Source of the DNA: Membranipora membranacea
Lineage: Eukaryota; Bryozoa; Gymnolaemata; Cheilostomatida; Membraniporidae
Length of the DNA stretch: 64,000 bases
Reading direction: 5' to 3'
Assembly: GCA_914767715.1 (NCBI GenBank)
Contig: OU612068.1
Span: 4,278,001-4,342,000 of the forward strand
Shown piece after piece: positions 11,901 through 23,730 of the stretch. The position numbers and the translations under genes are program-made. The first letter of the stretch is position 1; every line of letters begins with the position of its first letter. Below the pieces are notes generated by a model. That model had not been told where the DNA came from. It ran no database searches and was given only the letters and a program-made list of their open reading frames with translations.

Positions 11901-14900
11901 CAAATGATTCAGCTGATTGTCGACTGTTTCTACTCCTGGTTCAAATGAAGCCACCCAAACAAGCTGCCAGTTGATACAGGGAGTGCTTTGAATTTGAGAC
12001 GGTTATCGCAAATCAGCGTGATAATTATCTGACCTTGTATTTCATGTTAATTTATTTGGTCAGGACTGGTACACCCACGTTTGATCTAGTTTGCCTGCAT
12101 TCAGAATTACTCCCCTCTATTGATGAGTTGCGTCCATAGATTTAAAACAGTTTTAAATCTATGGTTGCGTCCCATCTCTTTTCCAAGTATTCTTGTAGTT
12201 GTGCCACTGTCCGGGTTCTCTAATAACGACAGATATGACTGATGATGTGTTCCTTATCTTTTAAAGCATCATTGTTATTAATTATAATCACTACAGCTAT
12301 TATAAATATTTATTATTATGATTATGTTGAATTGTCCTCATTTTGCGAGCATCATCGACATTTGGGAATAAATAAATAACCCATTAATGACTTATCAAAA
12401 ACGGGCAGCAATGTGAACACAGAGTTTTGGACAAATAATCCCTGGAAGTGTAAAACTGGGGAGTTATCTTTTCATGCTGAAATTTCAGTTGGAGTTGGGC
12501 AACTCCATTTAGAAATATTATAATTTACCTGGTCAAGGGCGCATGTTAGTGTAATAGAAATGTGTACATGTTTCTGAATTATTTCTCATGCCATCTCGCC
12601 AAAACGCTTGCTTCTTAACTCCCAAGTGTTTTGTTGTTCCAATGGGAAAATATAAAATCATCAATCTTACCCATACTATGTAAATGTTTCAGATTCACAA
12701 ATTTACTATTATTACTTGCATGTCACTTACTTACATAGGTAAGGCATATAAGAGACATGCTTTCATTGGATTACTCAAAGTTGGAAGGTTCGAGCTACAT
12801 TATGGCCTACTTTTTTCATGATAGTTCCTTCAGGTCTGATGTACTTGAAGTTTTACTGCCAGACATCCAAAAACGGAAATTATAACAAACACTGATCAAA
12901 TGGCTTCTGCACTGCTAGAATATCAGGCACTTGTAGATAAGTTTTATATTCCTTCTCTATTCCCCTGTAATTAAATGTTTATATCTCAATCGAATTTAAA
13001 CTCCTTGCTTTGTATTTTAAATGCTTGTGTTCACCAATCTTTGGCTCCATTATTTAATCCAGGTAATATATAAGCTATCTATAGCCACAGTAAAAGGTTG
13101 AAGTATTTATAAAACTTATTGATTTAAATATATACTTCACGCTGTGGTACATTGATACCCCCTCTGTTGACACTTTATGTTGGAGCTCAGTCTCTATTAC
13201 ATGCAGTTTTGTTTACATTGTTTCCATAGGCAGATTACCGCTTCTGTGTGGTTCAGTTAACCTTACAGTATTGGACTTAGTTGTATACACGTATGTGTAG
13301 CTCTGCTATTGTGAAACGCTGCCTCTGACGGCAGCTACATTGTTTGCTTTCCAATATTGGATTTCTACGGAATTGTTTTTATCTTCTGCTGCACAATTCA
13401 TACGGGACTGACATGCGCAATAGTTGATGACCACCAGTCAGTGAGTCAGTCGAACGCTCAGTACTAGGATTCTACTCACTTACTCTTCTACTGCTGGCCT
13501 TATGGCAGCGGTGTCTTAGCTGATTATCTTCCGTCATGGTTCTGATACATTATGTTGTGCTGCATGGGCTGCTGTTTTGACTTACAGGTGAGTAATAGTA
13601 AAAATAGCTAGCTCAGAGAGATCTGACTGACATCTGCAGGTACACAGAATACTGTATACTGGCACTGCTGTTATCACAGTTTGCTTAGTTACCATCAAGC
13701 AGTGAACAAATTGGGAAAAACCTCTGGCAAAGAATGATCAGGCTATCACTTTGGCTGTTTTGAATTGAAGGACCTTTCATCATCAATGCAATTGCAATCC
13801 GATGATTTTGTAATCTCCTGCACAGAGGGTATATGGTTTACCAATTTCCGTGTTCGGAAAGTTTTACCAATAATTATGTATGGAAAGTTAGCTCTTAACT
13901 TGTGTTCTTTGTTTGTGACTTGCTCGTGCCTAGTTCAAAAGCACTTGCCAAACTCAAGAGTATGAGGAGGGCTGTCTCCTGTCATCCGCTGCAACGTACA
14001 GTCTGAACGAGCCCCATGATAACAACAAAACAACCTGCACTAGATCTTTGAATGGTATAGTAGAAGAAGTTAGATTAATGAGAGTGTTTGTGGTATAGTC
14101 TACTTTACCTGGTCAAAGGTTTGCCTATTACTCTACTGCCATACGTTATTCGTGAGTTGGGCTACTGGATGTTTGATGTTTGGCTCTGATGGTTTTGCGC
14201 TCGATGGAGTTCTTAGAGGGTCCATTGTGACAGCTATGGTTTTAGATTTTGTTTGTCTATACACTTTGTTCTCTTAGTGTACTCACTGTGTCACTCATTA
14301 ACCTCAAATGACGGAGTAAAAACTGCCTGACTTTCTGGGTAGATAACTGAAAAATTGTTGGATTAATTCGATTGAGATTCATTTTTTGCTTTTTGATGAA
14401 TTTATTCAAGTTATCTTGATATGTCATTTTCATTGGAGTGATTCTGGGCGTCAACAGAATTTGGGGAGACTAGGTTAGGCATTGTAGACTGCTGTTATGT
14501 TGTTTGATGGCTACTGGTATTGACGATGTCTAGGATCAGATTCTTCCTATTGTTTCTGATTTAGTTTTGGAGTGCCTTTTATTGTGACCAGGTCTATAAG
14601 GTCCAGGATTGTACTAATTGGAGGTCAGAAAGCTCTTTTTGTTACAAAGAGTCCCATCTGCCTCAACAGCGGGGCGGTCAATAGTAAAGGGTAGGGAACC
14701 AAAGGCACAAATCAACAAATACAGCAAGAGTGCCTTGATGTTGCACAAAGGTCAACGATGCCTGTGGGTTGATGGAAATGTAATACTATAACCCACATAG
14801 ACCTCACGAGTTTGACACTCATAGCAGAGTAGAGTAGAGTAGAGTGACAGAAGGAAGGCGTTATGTCTGTCAGGTTTCAGTTTTGAGTGCTGACTGCTGA

Positions 14901-17900
14901 CCCCTGACTGCTGTTCTGCTAATGGATTATGAGTTTCAATCATTGCAGAGAGGTCAGGCAGAGCGTGTCAAACCGTGGAACGGATGATATGGGTTCGGGC
15001 GCAAACCTCACTTTAATCAATGGTGACATTGATATTTTCAGAGATTGCTTCAAAGTACACACCCACTGCATACTTCAATTAAAAAAAGTTTCAGACCTGC
15101 AGCTGGAATTAGAGACTGAAGTTATTCATGACCTTTACAGTGAAGAAGTTAAAAGATCCGTAGTGCTCTTTGATAATCCAAGTTTCATGACTTGAAAGTC
15201 CATTTAACACATGCAAAAAATGACGTCCCCTCAGTCTTGCATTTATTTGCCAGTGGAATAGAGTTTATAACAAACAAACACTCAATTAACTGGAGTGCAC
15301 TGGATATCTTATCGCGCCTCAGAGTATGAAGGCATCAAAGTTGGTATAATATGTCACGGAATGCGCAACGGTACCATCTAGCTAATGTTGAGTGCAGAGT
15401 TCCAGACTGCTGTTGTATGGTGCCAGGAGTGCTTTGATGGAACAAGTGTTTGTTATTTGAAAGAGACAGTAGCTCTTGGTAGGTTCTACGTATCCATAGC
15501 GGGGGAGGGGGTCTGGATGTTAATGCTTGTGTTACAGCAATGCCGGATGTGTAAATTATAAAGTCTAAGGATTAATTTTTTTCTGTTTTTTATTTTCATG
15601 CCCAGGTTGCCTTCCTTACTTATATTGTGATGAAACCTCTAAAGGTCGCCTCTAATTTTTAGAAGATGATCATTGGTTCAGTAATAAAGATTATATATAT
15701 ATTGTACAAACTTGGCTGATAATGATTTGAGGATTAAATTGTATGTATAACTCAATATTAACTATTTTTTTGTAGGCTAGACAGAGAGTTCACCCTGAGA
15801 GTGAGGGTGCCACACCCCCTCCCCCACCAGAGGACTCTCCTACACAGCCTCAGGCCTACGCTGAGGACCGAGAAGAGAGGAGTAGTGTCGATACTGACCC
15901 AGAAATCAAACATGTATATATAACTCTGTGGTGGAATGATACGATAGTCAAATGCAGATTTTTCGGACAGATGTTTCTGTCAGATAATTTGGTCAGATTT
16001 TTCTTCTGTATATTGGGAACAGTCTTATATGTTTTGTAACATTGACCGAAAAATCTGCATCATAAATGGAGCTTATAAACTGAAAGGGTGTATGGGGTTT
16101 ATATGGTAAAACATATACACATGTCGAGGGTAGGTGTGGAAAAAATAGTCTTACATGTTGAGATATCTTATCATCTGTCATGGTGGATTATCACCATAGC
16201 ACTAATGTTGATAATGACCACTATTGATAATGATTACCCCTAGATTGGCTTTATTAAATTGCAATTTGCAGTCTTGCAAATGCTGTTCAGTCTTACCCTA
16301 GAGAATTAAAATACTCACAGGAGGGAAAGTTTTCCATTTTGCACACGCTTGATATCGCTGAATCTGAGGCTATCATTTCCTCATCCTCTTTACTTTGTAT
16401 AGATTCCCATCTCAGCTAGCCAAAATAAAGTGCTAGCTAACATTAAGTAATCCCCAAACCAGTTCAACTAAACTAGTAATCATGAACTCCTATAGGGTGG
16501 TTCTGCTGACTTTATTCAACATGAAATCCTCAACCTCAACGCTAGATCGCTGAACTATAATAATATCACAGAGATATCCTTACTCTGTGATAATATGGTC
16601 CCGTTTGGCCTAGTCAATCAACCTCACAAGGGCACACTTATTGTGTCATCACAAGAACTATTGACATATACAAACTTAAAAGTGTCTCTAAAAACTTTAA
16701 CATTCAGCGTTAAATTTCTTGAGAAGAGAAGAATCAATTTACAATGATTGTAAACATTTGAGTAAGACTTCATCTCGACTAACAGTTGGATACCATTGAA
16801 AAAGGTTTTGACACCAACTTCAGGTATTAATTACAGACTCAAAGGGAATTTAAACAAATTAATTTTTCAGAGCTAATGTCTCTTCAAATTTCAAAATTAT
16901 TAACTTATTCTCAGTCGTATTGATTTGAGACTTTACTTGGTCTGTGTACGACCTTTTACGAGATCTTAGCCGCTGGCAGCAGCGCAATACACCAGGGAGA
17001 TTTCTAAAATTGATTCATGAAATAATGTTTCCGTATGAGTTTTGTGAAAGGTCCAAGGCAATCGTTTTCTGAAGACTGAAAGTCAACAGCCTGGCGACCG
17101 ACATTTCTTAACCATATAAGTGATGTGGTAACTCTGAACAAAATGATATCACTGACTGGTCTGGTGGCATTTAAGTGTTGACCTGTCTATATTTGTGTCG
17201 ACTTGACATTATCGATAAAGTCTGATTCAAAGTATTTTAACCCCTAGATTCATGCGTCTTCTTCCGGCTGATAGCTGCTGGGCACGTCCTTCAATAAATT
17301 CCCTACAGCCAAAGTGCTGTTACTGAGCTCATTGACAAATTTGCTCTGAAAAAGTTTATTGTGCAAGGTCATACCACACCATCAAATGCATTTATCTAGA
17401 ATAGGACTCAAATCCAGGAAAACATTGCTATTTCTTGACAAGAGTATTAGAGTCATGCTCGGTACTTGGAGTAGATGGAGTTACAGTGGGTGAACGATGG
17501 GTATAACTAGGGCACGAGCAGTAACAACAAATCAACAAATCAAAGTTGGAAGGAAAGGAAATCCTTTTTGATGAATTCGATGTTATGACGTTATTTGTGC
17601 GGAAACGCTTGAGATTTGATATAGTGCAGTCTGACCACGAAATTTCTTTCTTACTCCATGGTCTGTCAGTGAATAACCCTTGTTATGGTTGGCACTGCAG
17701 TGGGGTGTTTTTGAACTCGATAACAGACTCTCCCTTTTGAGGTGGAGTAAGGTCATAATTGGGCCATGTTGACTGTAGAAATCTTGTGGCTTTTGTTGAT
17801 AATATCACCCTAATCATTGTAAAAGAAAGCTTATTCAATCAATACTTTGATCAATACACGATTGATTTTTTACTCTTTGTTTTCTTTCCAGGATAACGAT

Positions 17901-19055
17901 ACGATAAGTAAGATATCGCTAAGTGAGATTGAGTCGCACAGTGAGATAGAAAACTTAAACGCTAAGCAGCTGAAAATTATATTGACTCGTAACCTTGTCG
18001 AGTACAAGGGGTGTAAAGAGAAACATGAACTGATTAGCCGAGTTAAAATGTTATGGGAATCACGGAAAGCTAATCAACTTCTCTATGAAAAGTTGCTCAA
18101 TCCCCAAGGTAAATGGGCTTCCTGCAAACTGCCGATGCCGTCGCCGAGCTTAGTGTTAGGAGCCTCATGTAGTCGATGGAAATTAGAGTGGCGGGGTATT
18201 GACGAGTGTAGAGTGATGTGGTATGGAATCTAATTACTTGAGAAATCGGTTAATAGAATTTTATGACCAGGGCAATGGTCAGCAACTACGTCACTGGCTC
18301 TGAGGGAGGCACTACTTCACTGCATCACTAGAGATATCAACAGTATTAAGCTGTTAAGGCTTAAGTTCCATTAACATCTTTGATGTCCCCCCTGCGAGAA
18401 CTGAGTTTCACACAAAACCTTGTCCAGCACATAACACTACCCACAGATTAATTGAGTTTATGGAACACAAGTCTACGATGTTAATATGTGCTTAATTTTC
18501 GACGAATTTTTTACACCTTTAAGTCCCCTACTCAGAACTCAGCCTGGAATTTCTGTGAAATTTCTGTGACTGTTGTTGCAATCTCTCTGTATTATTCCAC
18601 AAACTGACTGTTTGGTATGAGTAGAGGGAGCGACTCTGAATGCTGATAAATCTTGATTATTTCAGAAATACTGTGAAATAGCTATATGCAAAGATATTTG
18701 ATTCTAAGCACTTCGGTTTAAACCACCTACTCAAAATTTGATGAAACCAAGCATACATATCATTAATCCTCACAAATTTGCCATGTCTTCAAAGTGGATT
18801 GTATACTAATTCAGAGTTATGCTCTCACCATCAGAGGTAAGATAACTCTCTTTTTCTGTTATAGTGCCTAAAGATGGCGTCCCACCTCACCCAGATGAGA
18901 AGGAGCTGTGTAAGATCTGCATGGACTCAGCTATAGACTGTGTACTTTTAGACTGTGGACATATGGTGACTTGTACAAAGTGTGGCAAGCAAATGAATGA
19001 ATGTCCCATATGCAGACAGTATGTAGTAAGGGCAGTACATATTTTTAGGGCCTGA
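8928..19055 (+). CDS. RNF34: RNF34/RFFL-like E3 ubiquitin ligase (FYVE-like, SAP-like, RING), complete
   Basis: Seven exons: 8928-9008, 9803-10009, 10155-10205, 11303-11461, 15776-15913, 17892-18108 and 18865-19055, giving 347 residues in continuous phase. Order: N-terminal FYVE-like zinc finger split over exons 1-2 (CLIC, then CIEC, CIDC and CKHC pairs, about residues 13-80); first SAP-like helix pair in exon 4; Pro/acidic linker; second SAP-like motif in exon 6; C-terminal RING from C300, ending [13 protein letters not shown]. The RING block is nearly identical to human RNF34/RFFL, which ubiquitinate caspases, p53 regulators and membrane cargo; those substrates are family knowledge. The protein starts MGTGASKP, an N-myristoylation-type sequence that would put it on endomembranes. 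The 51-nt exon 3 is the least certain. Intron 4 is 4.3 kb. Confidence 0.94.
12127..12171. mobile_element. 29-bp palindrome flanked by an 8-bp direct repeat (family A mini-insert)
   Basis: A perfect inverted repeat at 12135-12163 begins CATAGATTTAAAAC, ends GTTTTAAATCTATG and has a one-base centre. It is flanked on both sides by GTTGCGTC (12127-12134 and 12164-12171). It lies in RNF34 intron 4. The shape is that of a DNA-transposon derivative reduced to its terminal inverted repeats with its target duplication. A similar element sits at 37175-37224. Confidence 0.75.
15952..16060. repeat. 15-bp perfect inverted repeat in RNF34 intron 5
   Basis: ATGCAGATTTTTCGG at 15952-15966 is matched in reverse complement at 16046-16060. 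It starts about 40 bases behind the exon 5 donor (15914). The intervening 79 bases contain weaker repeats of a CAGTCTTATATGTTTT type. It could be a decayed foldback element. Confidence 0.6.
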
Positions 19056-20711
19056 ATTTGAATAAATCATTTTGGATTTTTCTATTTGCTCACATTTGCC
19101 ATTCCTGACATCATAGAAGACTTTCTTCACCAGAGGTACGTCTTCAATCAGTCTGTTGGTGATCTCTCAAATAGCCAAACATCATATAGAGGATATACTA
19201 CACGCTCGCATTATATAAATAGAACGCACGCCTTTTATTCCAGGAGTTGTCTTCCTAAAATCAGCATATATGGCGAAACAACTTGACAATATACTGTTGT
19301 CCGAGTGTTGATTTCTGTGCTGCTTACCTGCCGGCAAGTCAACTAAAACAACTATGACTTAAACAATAATTTGTATCAGAATGAAATATCATTTAAATTC
19401 GGGAAATGATAGAAGAAGCCCTCCCGAATTCTCATGTGGCAACAACTCTCACAATTAGAAATTTTTCTTGAGTCCAAGATGCATATCGGATATCTCCAGT
19501 TTGGCGTAGGGCGAACCTCAGACTTTAAAAGTCAGCAGGTGTAGCTTTTTCTGCCGACGTCCATGACTCATGTGATAAAACTAAAGCAGTTCATTTAATC
19601 ATTCACATCGAAATCATTCCTGGCTAAAGATTGGAAGATATGCACTGATATAAGCCCTATCATTTTATATTGTTATGAGCCGTCATCCTCCAATTGCACA
19701 ATTCAACTTTAATGTTTTTTTTTTAAATATGGTAGCCTGGCAGATAGACAGGCAATCATTCATCTGCCTGATAAGGCAGGCTCCAGCATATCAAATCTGC
19801 AGATTTTCGTATATGTGCCAACACTTTTTTCACCTTGCATTATTTATTCACATATCATAGTCATGTATGTTGATGAATGATGATTATTTTCACGGTTTTT
19901 CAGTAGATTAGGTAGTCGTGATTATTGTTCACCATCAACTACAAGACTGGCCGGTTGGTAAAGGTGCTAAAAAGAGTTTTTGTTATCGTAAAAAATTGAT
20001 TGGATTTTAGTTTTTCTTTACTGCAGTATCATTTTCGGATGCTTTTTCCGTGCTTAAACAGGCCAGATATTCAAGCACTTCTATTTTTAGTATAACTATC
20101 TCAATAAATACATGAAACTGAAATCTGAAGCTTGTGTTCTAACATCATGCCAAAGGGGTTCAGCCGAGTAATTGAGTGTACTTGACACATGAAAAATTAG
20201 TTTACAAAACGCAGTGAACTTCTATCTTTCATGCCTAGCCTCTTTCATGAGACTGTCTCTTGGAAGAAAACGTGTTCTATGCTGCCATCTGATCAATCAT
20301 GCGTTTCAGATGTGTATTTGCGTCACAGAGTAAGACAGACTTAATCTGATGAGAAGTTGCCGTTACCATCGGTAACAAAGAGGATAACAACCTGGGATGA
20401 TACCAAGTGTGCAAAATTTACTGCCTTTTTCTTCCATATTAAATTGCCAATTTTCACTCATATAACTGGAATGGAATATAATGTAACAGTTAACTGACTA
20501 TAAAGCACATTTTTTATTCAATGATAGGATAGTGGTATAAAATACTAAGGTAAAATAGGAGACAAGAGGTTAACCATCCTCAAGCTGAACATGAAAGCTT
20601 CTCAAGATTCAAACTCAGCCAATACTTGACTAAAACATAGGGAAACTTTGTACAGGCATATGAAATATGATAAAAATCTAGTTAACAGTGAGATCTGAAT
20701 AAGGAACAGCC
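19056..20711. other. Convergent intergenic region between RNF34 and NHP2
   Basis: AATAAA at 19061-19066 is 6 bases past the RNF34 stop, implying a very short 3' UTR. TTTATT at 20513-20518 (AATAAA on the minus strand) is a candidate NHP2 poly(A) signal about 195 bases past its stop. Short open frames at 19086-19286 and 19675-19860 have no support. Confidence 0.5.
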
Positions 20712-22425
20712 TCATACTGGAAGTGGTAGCCCTTTGACCTTCTGGTAAGCTTCATCAAATGCTTCCTGATAATCCTCATTTGGTTTGACTAGTAAAACGA
20801 GTGCACTGCCACAATGGATGGCATTTCCTAGATCCTAAAATAAAAAGCAGAGACATAGAAACACCAGCATCATCATCAGCCCTGATAACAGTGGAAGAAG
20901 TAGACGGTGCTTGATGTCAAATTTGGACTTGTCAATAACTTAAAACATCATAGTTGTTGTTCTTACCTTCATGAACTTAACCTATTTTTTTTATTTGGTT
21001 ATGCTCGACTATCAACCGCACTAGTCCTATGGGAAGGTTTTAAAATAAAATAACCAAGAATGCTTCCAACCCCTTGCTTGCAGTGACAGGAGATTAGACC
21101 ATAATGAATATGTTGCTTGGCCTTTCAGTAAAAAGAGAAACATTGAGGAGGAGCCTTGACTCAGGTATCTCAATCAGAGATCACTTATCATATGTCGCTG
21201 AGTGTAGAGTCTTAGTGTACCAACCTTTCGAGTAGGTACCCAGGTGTATGGTACACTGTTTTCTTCAAAAAAGATAGGCAAGTGAGATACGACGTCCATA
21301 GGATCAGCATCACCAGCCAGTAGGGCAAATCTAAAATAAAACAGATGGAATGAAATATGGTTCGATGAATAGTGATAATCACTGTATTACATAAATCAAC
21401 CTGAGAAAAATTTGGGGCTGTTTTATCCATGGAAATACCTCCCCAGTTTGCGCTGAGCTCAAACGTTCAGTTCCCGGCTCACACTGAGAAAATTACAGCA
21501 AGCTGGCATGCCCGGTTATCAAAAAAGGCTGCAGATAGAGAGTCCCAGGGTTCAATGCTCAGCACAGGCAGATTTTTTTTGAAGTTTTGGCTCGACCATG
21601 GACATATATACTTCGAGGGCGAGCCAAGAGATGAAAAGTTAGCTCGAGCTCAAAGTTTACATGGAAACACAGTGTGACAACGAATGAAAACTCACCCTTT
21701 TGTTCCTTTTAGCACTTCTTTCTTTACAATTTTTAGTCCATTACTAACCAATTTCTTAGAGCGGGCTGCAAAGGGAAGATCATATATAATTTATTGTTAT
21801 TTCAATTTCTGCCCAAAAAATATGATACATTCCTAAGTGCAATCAATGAACTAAACCTCCTGAGGTTTAGTTCATTGGTGCAATACAACCGCAAATTATA
21901 CCTGAGATCTTGCTCGGACAAGAAATGAATGAGAGCGACAGTGAGTCTCACAATTTGATCAAATATATAAATATATATATTACTTTACTAGTAAGTTTAG
22001 TAATAGTTAGCTTACTAATATATATTCTATTGATTGATTTTTAATGAAATAATAATCCCAAATCTGATGATCATATGAATTTGATGATATAATAACAGAT
22101 AGTTCATATTTTAGTTAGTACTAAGACTTGGAAGTTAGTTAGTATGTTGTTTGCATAGATACTGGTCTGATGTGATAGTCATAATAATAATAATAAAAGA
22201 AAAGCACAGCGTCAACTTCACCTAAAAAAATAACCTACCTTTTTTTGCCACTTTTAATACTTTTTTAGCCAGTTTTCTTGGTGCCATGGGTTGTGCAATG
22301 GGTATTGACAACTCAACCTTCTCTTCGTAAGTTAGTCCTTCTCCATCCTCATTGGTGTCCATGGTTTGTTGCTCTTCAACCACAGATTCTTCAAGTTCTT
22401 TGCTGATTTTAGATTTCTTGCCCAT
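20712..22425 (-). CDS. NHP2: NHP2, H/ACA snoRNP core protein (L7Ae family), complete
   Basis: Four exons on the minus strand: 22425-22239, 21765-21696, 21330-21225 and 20834-20712, giving 161 residues (human 153). NHP2 binds H/ACA guide RNAs with dyskerin, GAR1 and NOP10 for rRNA pseudouridylation and telomerase RNA stability. Family marks are PIAQPMAPRKL, the L7Ae core FALLAGDADPMDVVSHLPIF, VPYTWVPTRKDLG, and the C-terminal DYQEAFDEAYQKVKGLPLPV, very like the vertebrate ending SLPLPL. The N-terminal 35 residues are acidic and family-variable. The ATG at 22425 was preferred; the frame extends 7 codons upstream but only to a GTG. Intron 1 carries a small palindromic insert (21837-21884). Confidence 0.95.
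21837..21884. mobile_element. 34-bp palindrome flanked by a 7-bp direct repeat (family B mini-insert)
   Basis: A perfect inverted repeat at 21844-21877 begins CAATGAACTAAACCTC and ends GAGGTTTAGTTCATTG. It is flanked by GTGCAAT on each side (21837-21843 and 21878-21884). It is inside NHP2 intron 1. A shorter relative with the same ends is at 57350-57371. Confidence 0.75.
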
Positions 22426-23517
22426 GCTTGCTGTTGACCTTGACACAAAGTGAATGATTATAGTCTAGCCAATTGAATCCTGTTTCACTGTGCGAAAATG
22501 TTTCAGCCAATGAACTAGTCACTAACATTTATTACAGGACACGCAGAGTGAGGGAAATTCAGTACTCTCAGCAGACAAAAAGAAATCCCAAATTACTCAT
22601 CATTCTTAGTTTTATACATGTCAGAAGGTGAGAACAGCACTGTCAATTGATATGCAGTAGTAAGGTAGAATAATGCTTGCAGCATTGACAACATTATGAT
22701 AGATATGTGACCCCTGCACTGCTCACTATTATCATATGTTAACTGATATTTTCTCTCATCTGTGTTCTTCTGTATTAAATTGTTGCAGTGCATTCTCTCT
22801 GACTCTCATACATACATGTATTAATTAATTATATTATTTTGTATCATTATTTATTAAAATTATTAATTTACTATTAGACTTGGGCCTAGGGACTCAGTAT
22901 CAGGACTACTTACCCCTCACATACTGACTGTAAGGACTGTTAGTACTCCTTACTTTTATTTACTTTAGGAGGGGGTGGTTCTGGTTGATCACCCAGCCAT
23001 CATCAGTCATTCATCATTCATGGTTATGTTTGTTTGGTATAAACACATAAAATATATTGTATATATGAGTCAAGGAATAGTCATTCATGCTCATTCTTTC
23101 ACCACCATGAACGCAAACCATTACTATTGTTGTTACCGGGGAGCAAAACAGGTCCTCTTGTTGATGATGGTGATTGAAGAGGTGTAACCAACCAAGGAGT
23201 TAGAGGAACTCCGTGGACCAACCAAGGAGTAACATGGGATTCCTCCTTGAACCAACCAACCAACTAACTAACAATAGGTCCTTTTTCACATTGATTGCAA
23301 TTGAGTTGGAGATCTTAATTTTGAAGCTTTTTGTACTAGTCATTTAACGACTGAGAATCATAGGACAGTTGACCTTGACCAAGGAAGTGTGAGACCTATC
23401 CCTACAGTATTCCAGCCCAGATGACACAGTGTCTAAGTCTCCTTATCAATGGCCGATATAATTGAATAGACTCCCTTTCCAACTATATGTTTGCATTATG
23501 ACTTGTTGAATGTTATG
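22426..23517. other. Divergent intergenic region between NHP2 and ADAR
   Basis: The start codons of NHP2 (-) and ADAR (+) are 1.3 kb apart, so the promoters face away from each other. A cluster of short CCAACCAAGGAG / CCAACCAACCAACTAACTAAC repeats lies at about 23187-23275. Short open frames here have no recognisable product. Confidence 0.5.
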
Positions 23518-23526
23518 CATAAAAGG
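23518..23526 (+). promoter_or_regulatory. TATA-like element upstream of ADAR (tentative)
   Basis: CATAAAAGG lies about 210 bases before the ADAR start codon. A start site 25-30 bases downstream would fall at 23545-23550, at the left edge of the foldback element, so the whole foldback would be in the 5' UTR. The match is imperfect. Confidence 0.3.
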
Positions 23527-23541
23527 ATATCTAAAACTTCT

Positions 23542-23696
23542 GGGAACTTGTAGTTTAAGTGCTCAAACGGTGCAAGATGGTAGTAGAGGCATTTCATTAT
23601 CAACCACTTTCTCCCCTCCGGAGGGAGAAAGTGGTTGATAATGAAATGCCTCTACCACCATCTTGCACCGTTTGAGCACTTAAACTAGGGAACTTG
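23542..23696. mobile_element. 137-bp foldback element (23551-23687) with 9-bp target duplication, just upstream of ADAR
   Basis: Arms of about 68 bp begin TAGTTTAAGTGCTCAAACGG on the left and end CCGTTTGAGCACTTAAACTA on the right. They are identical apart from one substitution and one indel beside the short centre. The element is flanked exactly by GGGAACTTG at 23542-23550 and 23688-23696. This is the structure of a snap-back MITE; a 9-bp duplication would suit a Mutator-like transposase (inference). An in-frame TAA (23698-23700) and the ADAR ATG (23731) follow. Confidence 0.88.
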
Positions 23697-23730
23697 GTAA
23701 AACAGAGGGCTACTAGGAGCAAGAAGGATA

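Noticed and set aside
17546-17740. 64-codon open frame in RNF34 intron 5
   Set aside because: No similarity, no splice-site context in phase with the flanking exons.
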